This document shows positions 1 through 7,856 of a DNA stretch of 64,000 nucleotides, piece after piece. The stretch spans positions 5,661,501-5,725,500 of the forward strand of contig CP107926.1 of the NCBI GenBank assembly GCA_036015235.1, given 5' to 3'. The position numbers and the translations under genes were made by a program. The notes beneath the pieces are model-generated. The model did not search any database. It had not been told where the DNA came from and was given only the letters and a program-made list of their open reading frames with translations. The stretch comes from Streptomyces sp. NBC_00433. Its GTDB lineage: Bacteria > Actinomycetota > Actinomycetes > Streptomycetales > Streptomycetaceae. Every line of letters starts with the position of its first letter. Within the stretch, counting starts at the first letter, position 1.

Positions 1-450
1 TGGTCCGACCTCGCGTGGCTACGGGAGCGCAGCGACCTGCCGCTGGTGCTCAAGGGCGTCCTCACCGCCGAGGACGCCGCAGCGGCGGTGGCGCACGGCG
101 CCGACGCGATCATCGTGTCCAACCACGGCGGCCGCCAACTCGACCGCGCGAGCGCCAGCCTGGACGCGCTGGCCGAGGTGGTGGCCGCGGTCGGGGGCTC
201 GTGCCCGGTGCTGCTGGACGGCGGGGTGCGCGGCGGCACCGACGCCTTCGCCGCCCTCGCGCTGGGGGCGAGCGCGGTGCTGCTGGGCCGGCCCGTCCTG
301 TGGGGGCTCGCGGCGGACGGCGCCGCCGGGGTGGCCGGCGTCCTCGGCCTGGCCACCGAGGAGTTGGCCCACACCATGGCGCTGGCCGGTCGGCCGGACC
401 TGGCGTCGATCGACAGATCAGCGGTCACGCTGAGAGCGGAGGCACGATGA
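1..450 (+). CDS. FMN-dependent alpha-hydroxy-acid oxidase, C-terminal part (hydroxymandelate oxidase-like)
   Basis: Only the last 149 codons are present; the frame is open at the left edge. The fragment is the C-terminal half of the FMN (beta/alpha)8 barrel of the lactate/glycolate/mandelate oxidase family. It shows [12 protein letters not shown], which carries the catalytic His and substrate-binding Arg, then [20 protein letters not shown] and LLGRP, the FMN-phosphate binding segment. Its stop overlaps the start of an HpgT-like aminotransferase (ATGA). In glycopeptide and pristinamycin-type clusters this pair is 4-hydroxymandelate oxidase plus (hydroxy)phenylglycine aminotransferase. I therefore infer oxidation of (4-hydroxy)mandelate to the benzoylformate. 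A general lactate or glycolate oxidase cannot be excluded without the N-terminus. Confidence 0.88.
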   Translation, partial: WSDLAWLRERSDLPLVLKGVLTAEDAAAAVAHGADAIIVSNHGGRQLDRASASLDALAEVVAAVGGSCPVLLDGGVRGGTDAFAALALGASAVLLGRPVLWGLAADGAAGVAGVLGLATEELAHTMALAGRPDLASIDRSAVTLRAEAR

Positions 451-1745
451 CGTTCGAGCTGCGACGCGACGACCTGCACGCCTCCGTCTCCGACCCGGAA
501 TCCGCGTCGATGAACTTCCTCAACGAGGTCGCCGCCCGCTTCCCCGACGCCATCTCGCTCGCCGCGGGCCGCCCCTACGACGGCTTCCACAGCACCGACG
601 AGCTGCCCCGCTACCTCGCGGGCTACCTCGCCCACCTGGAGGCGCTCGGCCTCACCCACGAGCAGCGGCAGCGCCAGCTGCTGCAATACGGGCGGACCAA
701 CGGCTACCTGGGCGCGCTCATCGCCCGCATGCTCGACGTGGACGAGGACATCTCGGTGCCCGAGCAGGCGGTCATGGTCACCAGCGGCTGCCAGGAGGCC
801 ATGGTCATCGCGCTGCGCGGCCTGTGCGCGCGGCCCGGTGACGTGGTGCTGGCGGTCGACCCCTGCTACGTCGGGCTCACCGGGGCGGCCCGGCTGCTCG
901 GCGTCGAGGTCGTGCCGGTGCCGGAGTCCGCCGACGGGCTCGACCCGGAGACGGTGCCCGCGGTGGTGGCCGCGGTGAGGGCCAGTGGGCGGCGGCCGCG
1001 CGCGCTGTATGTGGTGCCGAGTTTCGCGAACCCGTCGGGCGCGTCCATGCCGGTGGCGGCGCGGCGGCGGCTGCTTGAGGTCGCCGAGGAGGCCGGGCTG
1101 CTGATCCTGGAGGACGACCCCTACGGCCTCTTCGGCCTGGACGACGAACCCCGGCCCACGCTCAAGGCGTTGGACACCGGCCGACAGGTCGTCTACCTCG
1201 GCTCGTTCGCCAAGTCCTGCTTCCCCGGGGCCCGGGTGGGCTTCCTGGTCGCCGACCAGACGGTGGTCGCCGCGGACGGCGGGCGGGCTTTCCTGGCCGA
1301 AGAACTGTCCTCCGTCAAGAGCCTGTTGACGGTCAACACCTCGCCGGTGGCGCAGGCGGTCATCGGCGGCTTCCTGGTCGAGGCCGGGTGCAGCCTGCGG
1401 GCGGCGGCCAAGGAGAAGATCGCCTTCTACCGGGGGAATCTGCGTATCCTGCTCGACGCGTTGGAGCGCAGCTTCGGCGACGACCCCCGGGTGCGCTGGA
1501 ACGCCCCCGCCGGCGGCTTCTTCGCCGTGGTCGACGTGCCGCTGACAGCCGACGAGGCGATGCTGGAGACCTCCGGCCGGGACTACGGGGTGCTGTGGAC
1601 CCCGATGAGCTTCTTCTACGGACCCGGGTCCGGCGGCGGCCGCCGGTCGATCCGGCTGTCGTGCAGCGCGCTGCCGCCGGACCGCGTCGAGGAGGGTGTG
1701 CGCAGGCTGGCCGAACTGGTCGGGGACCGGGCGGTGCCGGCGTGA
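447..1745 (+). CDS. PLP-dependent aminotransferase, HpgT/PglE-like
   Basis: A 432-residue fold-type I aminotransferase of the MocR/AAT class. The N-terminal [20 protein letters not shown] block, [28 protein letters not shown] and ILEDDPYGL are typical of the subgroup. The PLP lysine lies in [15 protein letters not shown]. The opening 'MNFLNEV...P.AIS.A.GRP' and the '[18 protein letters not shown]' block closely resemble the 4-hydroxyphenylglycine (HpgT) and L-phenylglycine (PglE) aminotransferases. These convert the arylglyoxylate made by the upstream oxidase into the nonproteinogenic amino acid. The start ATG overlaps the upstream stop and the stop overlaps the next GTG, so the three genes are translationally coupled. 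The specific substrate is inferred from family and neighbour. Confidence 0.9.
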   Translation: MTFELRRDDLHASVSDPESASMNFLNEVAARFPDAISLAAGRPYDGFHSTDELPRYLAGYLAHLEALGLTHEQRQRQLLQYGRTNGYLGALIARMLDVDEDISVPEQAVMVTSGCQEAMVIALRGLCARPGDVVLAVDPCYVGLTGAARLLGVEVVPVPESADGLDPETVPAVVAAVRASGRRPRALYVVPSFANPSGASMPVAARRRLLEVAEEAGLLILEDDPYGLFGLDDEPRPTLKALDTGRQVVYLGSFAKSCFPGARVGFLVADQTVVAADGGRAFLAEELSSVKSLLTVNTSPVAQAVIGGFLVEAGCSLRAAAKEKIAFYRGNLRILLDALERSFGDDPRVRWNAPAGGFFAVVDVPLTADEAMLETSGRDYGVLWTPMSFFYGPGSGGGRRSIRLSCSALPPDRVEEGVRRLAELVGDRAVPA

Positions 1746-2650
1746 CGGACCTCGTCGAGGTGTGGCTGGTGGCCGACCGGCGCCCGGACTGCGCCCTGGA
1801 CGGGCTGCTCGCCGTGCTCGACGCGGACGAGCGGCAACGCGCCGAGGCCTACCGCTCGGCCGACGACCGGCGCCGCTTCGTGCTGGCGCACGCCGCCCTC
1901 CGCCACGTCGTCGCCGGGCGGCTCGGCGCACCCCCTGCCGAGATCCGCTGGGCGCGCGGCCCGCACGGCAAACCCGAACTCACCGGTCCCTGGCGCGGGA
2001 CCGAGGTCAACCTCTCCCACTCCGGCGACGTGGCGATGGTCGCGCTGGCCGCCTACCGCCGCGTCGGCGTCGACGTCCAGCGCGTGCTCCCGCACCTGGA
2101 CGCCGCCGCGATGGCCGCCCGCTACTTCCCCCCGGAGGAGGCCGCCGCCATCCGCGCGACCCCCGACCCCGCGACCCGCGCCACCCTCTTCGCCCACCTC
2201 TGGTCCCGCAAGGAGGCCCTGACCAAGGCCCACGGCGGCCGCCTGACCCAGGGCCTGCGCATCCCGGTGACGCCATCGTTCGGGCAGGCGGCCGGCTCGG
2301 GCGCCTACGCCCCGTACGCCGACGGTCCGCGGGCGGACGGCCCGTACGTCGACGGTCCGCGGGCGGACGGCCCGTACGCCGACGGGCTACCCGCCACCGG
2401 CCCGCTCGCGGACGGCCCACGTACGGACGTGCGGTGCGCGGCCGGTCCGGCGGCCGACGACCGGCACGCGGCTGTCCCGTCCGCAGACCGCACGCCGCCG
2501 CCCCGGCACCCCGACGACGCGTGGGCCGGGGGCTACCGCATCAGCGACGTGCCCGCCCCGCCCGGCTACCGGGCGGCCGTCGCCCTGTCCGGGCGGTCGG
2601 ACTACCGGGTGACCTGCCACCGATGGACCTGGCCGGTCCCGGCGCGGTGA
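1742..2650 (+). CDS. 4'-phosphopantetheinyl transferase, Sfp type, with internal repeat insert
   Basis: Transfers the phosphopantetheine arm of CoA to carrier-protein serines. The GTG start overlaps the aminotransferase stop (GTGA). The 302-residue product has the PPTase motifs: NLSHSGD (about 90-96), GVDVQ (109-113) and WSRKEALTK (154-162). The usual GVDxE metal-binding Glu is Gln at 113, which is unusual. After the catalytic motif the family normally ends within about 60-70 residues. Here a low-complexity segment (about 180-250) rich in ADGP repeats is inserted before a normal-looking C-terminus (SGRSDYRVTCHRW). The insert is encoded by near-identical 30-bp tandem repeats. The location beside an arylglycine supply pair suggests it activates NRPS carrier domains of the same cluster. 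Confidence 0.9.
   Translation: MTDLVEVWLVADRRPDCALDGLLAVLDADERQRAEAYRSADDRRRFVLAHAALRHVVAGRLGAPPAEIRWARGPHGKPELTGPWRGTEVNLSHSGDVAMVALAAYRRVGVDVQRVLPHLDAAAMAARYFPPEEAAAIRATPDPATRATLFAHLWSRKEALTKAHGGRLTQGLRIPVTPSFGQAAGSGAYAPYADGPRADGPYVDGPRADGPYADGLPATGPLADGPRTDVRCAAGPAADDRHAAVPSADRTPPPRHPDDAWAGGYRISDVPAPPGYRAAVALSGRSDYRVTCHRWTWPVPAR
2311..2400 (+). repeat. 30-bp in-frame tandem repeat within the PPTase gene
   Basis: Three consecutive 30-bp units start at 2311, 2341 and 2371. The first two differ at one base and the third degenerates after about 15 bases. Each encodes a ten-residue P-Y-(A/V)-D-G-P-R-A-D-G unit. A looser ADGP-like pattern continues to about 2430. The repeat preserves the reading frame, so copy number could change without killing the gene. 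Confidence 0.9.
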
Positions 2651-2768
2651 AGCCACCGCGCCAGTGTCGCGCGCAGGCGCGCGTCACCCGTCGCACGCGG
2701 CGGCGTACGCCCGGCCCCACGCCGACCCCGACCCCGCCCGACCCCCACACCCCCCGGAGGTACCCGGT

Positions 2769-3722
2769 ATGCCGCTCGATCCGCAGATCCAGGCCCTGCG
2801 CGACCAGCGCGCCCGCAGCGGCGAGGCGCCGCTCTACATGCTCACCGTCGAGCAGGCGCGGGCCGCCGACCTGGCCGCGATCCAGGCGGCCGGGGGGAGC
2901 CCGCGGGCCTTGCACAGCGTCGAGGACCGGAAGATCCCCGGGCCCGACGGCGTCCTGCCCGCGCGGGTCTACCGGCCGAGCGGTGAACGGCGACTGCCGG
3001 TGCTGCTCTACTACTTCGGCGGCGGCTGGACGCTCGGCAGCATCGACACCGCCGACGTCCTGTGCAGGACGCTGGCTGCGGAGGCCGGGTGCCTGGTCGT
3101 CAGCGTCGGATACCGGCTGGCGCCGGAATTCCCGTTTCCCGCGGCGGTGCACGACTGCCATGCCGCCCTGCGCTGGGTCGCCGCCCATGCGGACGAGATC
3201 GGCGCCGACCCGGCGCGGCTGGCGGTCGGCGGCGACAGCGCGGGCGGCAACCTCGCGGCCGCGGTGACGCTGCTCGCCCGGGACCGGGGCGACATCGGGC
3301 TGGCCGGACAGCTCCTGGTGTACCCGAACACCGACCAGCCGGCCGACGCCGCCTCGGCGCGCGACAGCGAGAGCGCCGACCCGTACCTCTTCAACCACCA
3401 CTCGGTGGCCTGGTACGCCCGCCACTACCTGCGCGACCCGGCCGACGCCGCCGACCCGCTGGCGTCACCGCTGCGGGCCGCCGACCTGAGCGGGCTGCCG
3501 CCGGCCCTGGTCATCACCGCCGAGTACGACCCGCTGCGCGACCAGGGCGAGGCGTACGCGCGGCGCCTCGCGGAGGCCGGCGTGGCGGTCGAGGCCACCC
3601 GCTACCCGGGCATGGCCCACGGCTTCTTCGCCATGGCCGGCGCGGTCGACGCCGCCACCACCGCCAACCTCCAGGCGGCCCGCCACCTGCGCCGCTGGTT
3701 CGGGCTGCCGGACAGGCCCTAG
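2769..3722 (+). CDS. alpha/beta hydrolase, hormone-sensitive lipase (HSL) family
   Basis: A 317-residue serine esterase of the HSL group. The ATG at 2769 is preceded by GGAGG at 2756-2760. The oxyanion-hole motif, normally HGGGW, is FGGGW (83-87), so the His is replaced by Phe. The nucleophile is Ser157 in GGDSAGG; the acid is probably Asp254 (AEYDPLRD) and the base His284 (GMAHGF). Lengths and spacing fit the family. It lies 118 bp downstream of the PPTase on the same strand and may be a late tailoring or ester-cleaving enzyme of the same cluster, or an unrelated acyl-ester hydrolase. The substrate is unknown. There is no signal peptide, so it should be cytoplasmic. Confidence 0.9.
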   Translation: MPLDPQIQALRDQRARSGEAPLYMLTVEQARAADLAAIQAAGGSPRALHSVEDRKIPGPDGVLPARVYRPSGERRLPVLLYYFGGGWTLGSIDTADVLCRTLAAEAGCLVVSVGYRLAPEFPFPAAVHDCHAALRWVAAHADEIGADPARLAVGGDSAGGNLAAAVTLLARDRGDIGLAGQLLVYPNTDQPADAASARDSESADPYLFNHHSVAWYARHYLRDPADAADPLASPLRAADLSGLPPALVITAEYDPLRDQGEAYARRLAEAGVAVEATRYPGMAHGFFAMAGAVDAATTANLQAARHLRRWFGLPDRP

Positions 3723-4712
3723 CTAGTCGCCCAACCGCGAGGCGAGCCAGGCGAGTTGGCGGCGGGTGTGCAGCGCCTCGCCGCCCTCGTGGTGGTTGAA
3801 CGGGTAGACGTGGACGGTACGGTCCGCGCGCCCGGGGCGGGCCGAGCCGTAGTGGTTGCAGGCGGCGAAGACCGTGCTGGGCGGGCAGACCGTGTCGCGC
3901 AGGCCGACGCCGACGTGGACGGGGGCGGTGGCGCGGCGGGCGAAGAGGACGCCGTCGACGTAGGACAGGGTGCGGCGGACGTCGGCCTCCGCCTCGCGGT
4001 TCACGGCGAGATAGCGGACGATCTCGCCGTACGGGTCCGCGTCCGTGATGTCGATGGCGCGCTGGATGTGGCACAGGAAGGGCGCCGAGACCATCAGCGC
4101 GGCGAGGTCCGGGACGAGGCCGGCGACCGCGAGCGCCAGGCCGCCGCCCTGGCTGTTGCCCACCGCGGCCACCCGGTCCCGGTCGACGCCCGGGAGCGCG
4201 CGGGCCGCGGTGACGGCGCGGACGGCGTCGGTGATCAGGCGGCGGTAGTAGTAGTCGTGCGGGGAGCGTATGCCGCGGGTCGCCACGCCGGGGCCGCCGG
4301 GGGCGCCGCCGCCCGGGTCGGGGGTGTCGCCGCCGTTGCCGTACAGGTCGCCCTGGCCGCGGCTGTCCATCAGCAGGTGCGCGTAGCCGGCGGCGGCCCA
4401 GGTCAGCCGCTCGTGCGGGAGGCCGCGGCCGCGGCCGTAGCCGAGGTATTCGACGACCGCGGGCAGCGGGGCGCCGGCGCCGCGGGGGCGGGTGAACCAG
4501 CCGCGCACGGGCTGGCCGCCGTAACCGGCGAAGGTCACGTCCCAGGTGTCGACCAGGCTCAGGCCCGCGTCCACCGGTGTGACGTCGACGAGCACCGGCG
4601 CGGCGTCCGACTGCTTCAGGGTGCCGGCCCAGAAGGCGTCGAAGTCGTCGGGCTCGGGCACCGCGGGGGCGTACCGCTCCAGCTCGGCGAGCGGAAGGTC
4701 GAACAGGGCCAC
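3723..4712 (-). CDS. acetylxylan esterase / cephalosporin-C deacetylase family (AXE1) protein
   Basis: A 329-residue CE7-type esterase that removes acetyl groups from xylo-oligosaccharides. Triad residues are visible: Ser187 in GNSQGGG, Asp273 in LRDTVCPP and His308 in NHHEGG. The upstream RGQGD (118-122) and the HDYYYRR segment are family marks. The GTG start at 4712 is chosen because GGAGG stands 6 bases upstream (minus strand) and the nearby ATG is out of frame. There is no signal peptide; CE7 enzymes act on imported oligosaccharides inside the cell. It lies 98 bp downstream of the LacI gene on the same strand and shares a locus with GH39 and GH67 enzymes, so a xylan-catabolic role is likely. 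Confidence 0.92.
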   Translation of the reverse strand: MALFDLPLAELERYAPAVPEPDDFDAFWAGTLKQSDAAPVLVDVTPVDAGLSLVDTWDVTFAGYGGQPVRGWFTRPRGAGAPLPAVVEYLGYGRGRGLPHERLTWAAAGYAHLLMDSRGQGDLYGNGGDTPDPGGGAPGGPGVATRGIRSPHDYYYRRLITDAVRAVTAARALPGVDRDRVAAVGNSQGGGLALAVAGLVPDLAALMVSAPFLCHIQRAIDITDADPYGEIVRYLAVNREAEADVRRTLSYVDGVLFARRATAPVHVGVGLRDTVCPPSTVFAACNHYGSARPGRADRTVHVYPFNHHEGGEALHTRRQLAWLASRLGD

Positions 4713-4810
4713 AGGTCCTCCATCGGGTGCGTGCCGCGCGTGCGGGATCGGACGGGAAGCGCTCAGCAGGAAGCGGGGAGCACGAAGCGGGGTGCGGGAA
4801 GCCGCGCGGA

Positions 4811-5953
4811 TCAGCGGCCCGGTCTGGGCGGCGCGGTGCTCTCCCGGACGATCAGCTCCGTGCCCAGGTCGATGCGGCTGCTCCGCACCTCGACGCCGGC
4901 CGCCAGGTCGAGCAGCATCCGGGTCGCGGCGCCCGCCATGTCGTGCAGCGGCTGGTGGACGGTGGTGAGCGGGGGCTCCGTCCACGCGGCGACCGGCAGG
5001 TTGTCGTAGCCGACGACGGACAGGTCGCCGGGCAGTTCGAGGCCGAGGTGCCGGGCGGCCCGCAGGACGCCCATGGCCTGCGCGTCGGATCCGGCGAAGA
5101 TGGCGGTCGGCGGGTCGGGGAGCCGCAGCAGCTCCATGCCGTGCTCGTAGCCGGCGTCGAGGTAGAAATTGCCGTGCCGGACGAGTCCCTGGTCCATCGC
5201 GAGGCCCGCCTCGTCGTGCGCCGAGCTGAATCCGGCCACCCGGGCGCGGCTGCACAGCAGGTCCTCGGGGCCGGCGATGACGGCGATCCTGCGGTGGCCG
5301 AGCGCCAGCAGGTGGCGGGCGGCGATCAGGCCGCCGTTCCAGTTGTTGGAGCCGACGGTGGGGACCGAGGCGGGGGTCGCGCTGTCGGTGTCGACGGCGA
5401 CGAAGGGCACCCGCTGCCTGCGGAGCTTCTCCTGCTGGGCGGGCGTGAGCCCGCACTGCACCAGCAGCACGCCGAGCGGCTGCCGGCCGACGATCAGGTC
5501 GAGCCAGGTGTCGGAGGGGCGGTGCCTGCCGCCCATCTGGGTGAGCACCAGTTCGACCCCGGCGGTGGCCGCCGCGCGCTCGACGCCGCGGATGATCTCC
5601 ATCGCCCAGGCGGAGTCGAACTCGTGGAAGACCAGGTGGATCTGGCTGGTCGTCTCCGCCGGGCGCCGGGTCCTGCGGCGGTAGCGGTGCCGTTCGAGGC
5701 TGGCCTCGACCCGCGCCCTGGTGTCCGGCGCGACGTCGGGGCGTCCGTTGAGCACTTTGGAGACGGTCGCCACCGACACGCCGACCTCGGTGGCGATGAC
5801 GGCGATCGTCGCGGCGCGCGGCCCGCCGGCTGGAACGGAACTGGTCAAGGGGTCAGCCCTACGCTGCTGGGTCGGCTGGGATGTCGAAAGTTTCGGCCTT
5901 CGTGAGGAAAACGGCTGAACCGAACTGGCGGCCAGGCGGTGAATATACGCCAC
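4811..5953 (-). CDS. LacI-family transcriptional repressor of the xylo-oligosaccharide locus
   Basis: An N-terminal LacI helix-turn-helix (TIAVIATEVGVSVATVSKVLNG) is followed by a periplasmic-binding-like sugar domain ending in the usual LGTELIVRESTAPP. The GTG at 5953 has GGAG 8 bases upstream and gives 380 residues, but it puts about 45 residues before the HTH, longer than normal. A TTG at 5848 would give 345 residues and leave the operator-like site at 5885 outside the gene. I cannot decide between the two. It is divergent from the GH39 gene and co-directional with the acetylxylan esterase. CGAAA/TTTCG palindromes stand at both ends of the intergenic region and upstream of the GH67 gene, so it probably represses all three and itself until xylo-oligosaccharides bind. 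Confidence 0.93.
   Translation of the reverse strand: MAYIHRLAASSVQPFSSRRPKLSTSQPTQQRRADPLTSSVPAGGPRAATIAVIATEVGVSVATVSKVLNGRPDVAPDTRARVEASLERHRYRRRTRRPAETTSQIHLVFHEFDSAWAMEIIRGVERAAATAGVELVLTQMGGRHRPSDTWLDLIVGRQPLGVLLVQCGLTPAQQEKLRRQRVPFVAVDTDSATPASVPTVGSNNWNGGLIAARHLLALGHRRIAVIAGPEDLLCSRARVAGFSSAHDEAGLAMDQGLVRHGNFYLDAGYEHGMELLRLPDPPTAIFAGSDAQAMGVLRAARHLGLELPGDLSVVGYDNLPVAAWTEPPLTTVHQPLHDMAGAATRMLLDLAAGVEVRSSRIDLGTELIVRESTAPPRPGR
5885..5895. promoter_or_regulatory. LacI-type operator candidate 1 (CGAAAGTTTCG)
   Basis: An 11-bp palindrome with arms CGAAA and TTTCG around one G. It lies at the 5' end of the LacI gene, inside the long form and just upstream of the alternative TTG start. The same 11 bases recur at 6050. 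Confidence 0.65.
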
Positions 5954-5995
5954 GAGGCGGGCTCCGGCCAGGCTGAAAACCCGCTGTCAGGTCTC

Positions 5996-6025
5996 TTGAC
6001 ACCCTTTCTGTCACGTCCCTAGGCT
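5996..6025 (+). promoter_or_regulatory. vegetative-type promoter of the GH39 gene
   Basis: TTGACA (5996-6001), an 18-bp spacer and TAGGCT (6020-6025) match the principal-sigma consensus of Streptomyces well. The predicted start is near 6032, about 104 bases before the GTG at 6136. The operator at 6050 would lie just downstream of the start, a common roadblock position for repression. Confidence 0.7.
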
Positions 6026-6049
6026 GCCCGACACGTTAAGCAAGAGTTT

Positions 6050-6060
6050 CGAAAGTTTCG
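6050..6060. promoter_or_regulatory. LacI-type operator candidate 2 (CGAAAGTTTCG)
   Basis: Identical to the site at 5885-5895 and preceded by TTT, giving a second overlapping palindrome (TTTCGAAA, 6047-6054). It lies between the predicted GH39 promoter and its start codon. Confidence 0.75.
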
Positions 6061-6135
6061 ACTCCGCCCAGCCCCGGCCCCGCCCCCACCGACCGGACCA
6101 GGACCGGCCGGCACCGGACGTAAAGGACCATCACT

Positions 6136-7671
6136 GTGCGTATCGCCGTCCCGAACCAGCCCGCAGGACAGCTGACGGACGCATGGCGCTTCTGCGTCGG
6201 GACCGGCCGGTTCGATCTCGCGCTGCGCCGCGATTACCAGGACTCCCTCGCGCTCGTCCAACAGGACATCGGCTTCCGGTACATCAGGGGCCACGGCCTG
6301 CTGAGCGACGGCATCGGCATCCACCGGCCCTACGAGCACCAGGGCGAACGGCGGGTACGGCACTCCTTCGGCTATGTCGACCAGGTCGTCGACGCCTATC
6401 TCGACCTGGGCATCAAGCCGTTCGTGGAGCTGGGCTTCATGCCCTCGACGCTGGCCTCCGGCGACCAGACCGTCTTCTGGTGGCAGGGCAACGTCACCCC
6501 GCCGCGCGACTGGCGCGAATGGGCCGACCTGGTGGGCGCCACCGTCAGGCACCTCGTCGACCGCTACGGCCTCGCGGAGGTGCGCACCTGGCCGATCGAG
6601 GTGTGGAACGAGCCCAACCTGAAGGACTTCTGGGCCGGCGCCGACCAGGACGCCTACCACCGCCTCTACGAGGTCACCGCGAACGCCGTCAAGGACGTGG
6701 ACGCCGAACTCCAGGTCGGCGGGCCCTCGCTGGCCCCCGGCTACCAGCCCGAGTGGCTGACCCGCTTCGCCGACTTCGTCGCCGGCAGCTCGGCGCCCAT
6801 CGACTTCGTCAGCCGGCACGCCTACACCTCGGGGCCGGCGCAGCAGGTGCCCTTCGGCACCCACCAGACGCTCGGCCCCGCCTCGTCCCTGCTGGAGCAG
6901 TTCGCGGCGCCACGCCAGCAGCTGCACGGCACCGACCTGGCCGAACTGCCGGTGCACATCACCGAGTTCAACTCCTCCTACCGTCCCGACAACCACATTC
7001 ACGACACCGCGCTGCACGCCGCCTACCTGGCACCGGTGCTCGCGGCCGGCGGCGACCTGGTCGACTCCTTCTCCTACTGGACCTTCAGCGACGTGTTCGA
7101 GGAGGTCGGCATCCCCACCGCCCTCTTCCACGGCGGCTTCGGCCTGCTGACGCACCGCCAGATCAAGAAGCCGACCTACCACCTCTACGCCTTCATGGCC
7201 CGCCTGGGCGACACCGTGCTGGCCCGCGGCGACGACCACCTGGTCACCCGCCACCCCGACGGCCGGATCGCCGTCCTGGCCTGGGCCCCCGTCGACGTCA
7301 CCGGGGGCGAGGGCGTCGGCACGCACACCGTGCGGCTGTCCGTCCCGGTCGGCGGCCCCGGCGACTCGGCCGTCTACGCCCAGCGTTCCTCCGTCGCCGA
7401 GGACGCGGGCAACGCGTATGCCGCCTGGTGCGAGATGGGGCGCCCCGCCTCGCCCTCCCGGCGCGCGCTCGACGCGCTGCGGGAGGCCGCGGAGCCGGCC
7501 CGCAGCCACCACTCGCTGCCGGTCGCCGGCGGCCGGGCCGACTGCGACCTGGTGCTCGGCCGGCACGAGGTCACGCTGCTCGAACTGACACCCGTCCACG
7601 ACGAGACCCCGCCGTGGTGGGACGAGAGCCGGCTGCTCGGCCTGACCCCGCGCCCGGCCGAGCCCGTCTGA
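6136..7671 (+). CDS. GH39 family beta-xylosidase-like glycoside hydrolase
   Basis: A 511-residue intracellular GH39 enzyme expected to release xylose from the non-reducing end of xylo-oligosaccharides. The acid/base is Glu159 in IEVWNEPN and the nucleophile Glu277 in VHITEFNSSY; both sit at the ends of barrel strands as in clan GH-A. The C-terminal 150 residues form the usual beta-sandwich. The GTG start is 9 bases after an AAAGGA ribosome site, and there is no signal peptide. It is divergent from the LacI gene and has its own promoter and operator. Together with the esterase and GH67 gene it would take apart acetylated, glucuronylated xylan fragments after import. GH39 also contains iduronidases; the locus favours xylosidase. 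Confidence 0.9.
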   Translation: MRIAVPNQPAGQLTDAWRFCVGTGRFDLALRRDYQDSLALVQQDIGFRYIRGHGLLSDGIGIHRPYEHQGERRVRHSFGYVDQVVDAYLDLGIKPFVELGFMPSTLASGDQTVFWWQGNVTPPRDWREWADLVGATVRHLVDRYGLAEVRTWPIEVWNEPNLKDFWAGADQDAYHRLYEVTANAVKDVDAELQVGGPSLAPGYQPEWLTRFADFVAGSSAPIDFVSRHAYTSGPAQQVPFGTHQTLGPASSLLEQFAAPRQQLHGTDLAELPVHITEFNSSYRPDNHIHDTALHAAYLAPVLAAGGDLVDSFSYWTFSDVFEEVGIPTALFHGGFGLLTHRQIKKPTYHLYAFMARLGDTVLARGDDHLVTRHPDGRIAVLAWAPVDVTGGEGVGTHTVRLSVPVGGPGDSAVYAQRSSVAEDAGNAYAAWCEMGRPASPSRRALDALREAAEPARSHHSLPVAGGRADCDLVLGRHEVTLLELTPVHDETPPWWDESRLLGLTPRPAEPV

Positions 7672-7696
7672 GTGCCCGCGGGGCGCGGGCGGCCCC

Positions 7697-7783
7697 GACC
7701 TGCTGACCGGTGAACGCATCGTGCCGGGCCGTCCCTTCGGCCCGGACGCCTACGGGGTGCGGGTGCTGCGCGAGAACGACTGA
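7697..7783 (+). pseudogene. relic of a GH42 beta-galactosidase C-terminus
   Basis: Between the GH39 stop and the terminator, one frame reads DLLTGERIVPGRPFGPDAYG then VRVLREND and a stop. The D-L-L-T-G ... Y-G-V-x-V-L-R pattern is the usual end of the small C-terminal beta domain of GH42 beta-galactosidases. No start codon or upstream domain accompanies it, so it looks like the tail of a deleted gene. A short tail of another glycoside hydrolase family would look similar. Confidence 0.5.
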
Positions 7784-7800
7784 ACCCGCGCCCTGACCCA

Positions 7801-7838
7801 GGACGCCGCCGCTCCTCGTCCGGAGGGCGGCGGCGTCC
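7801..7838. terminator. hairpin terminator between GH39 and GH67 genes
   Basis: A 12-bp perfect stem (7801-7812 with 7827-7838, GGACGCCGCCGC) around a 14-base loop lies in the convergent interval between the plus-strand relic and the minus-strand GH67 stop. It can serve both directions. Confidence 0.7.
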
Positions 7839-7856
7839 GCCGTTTCGCACCGCCCG

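Noticed and set aside
6019-7719. Minus-strand frame of 566 codons opposite the GH39 gene.
   Set aside because: The GH39 product has catalytic motifs; the opposite frame has none and starts without a ribosome site.
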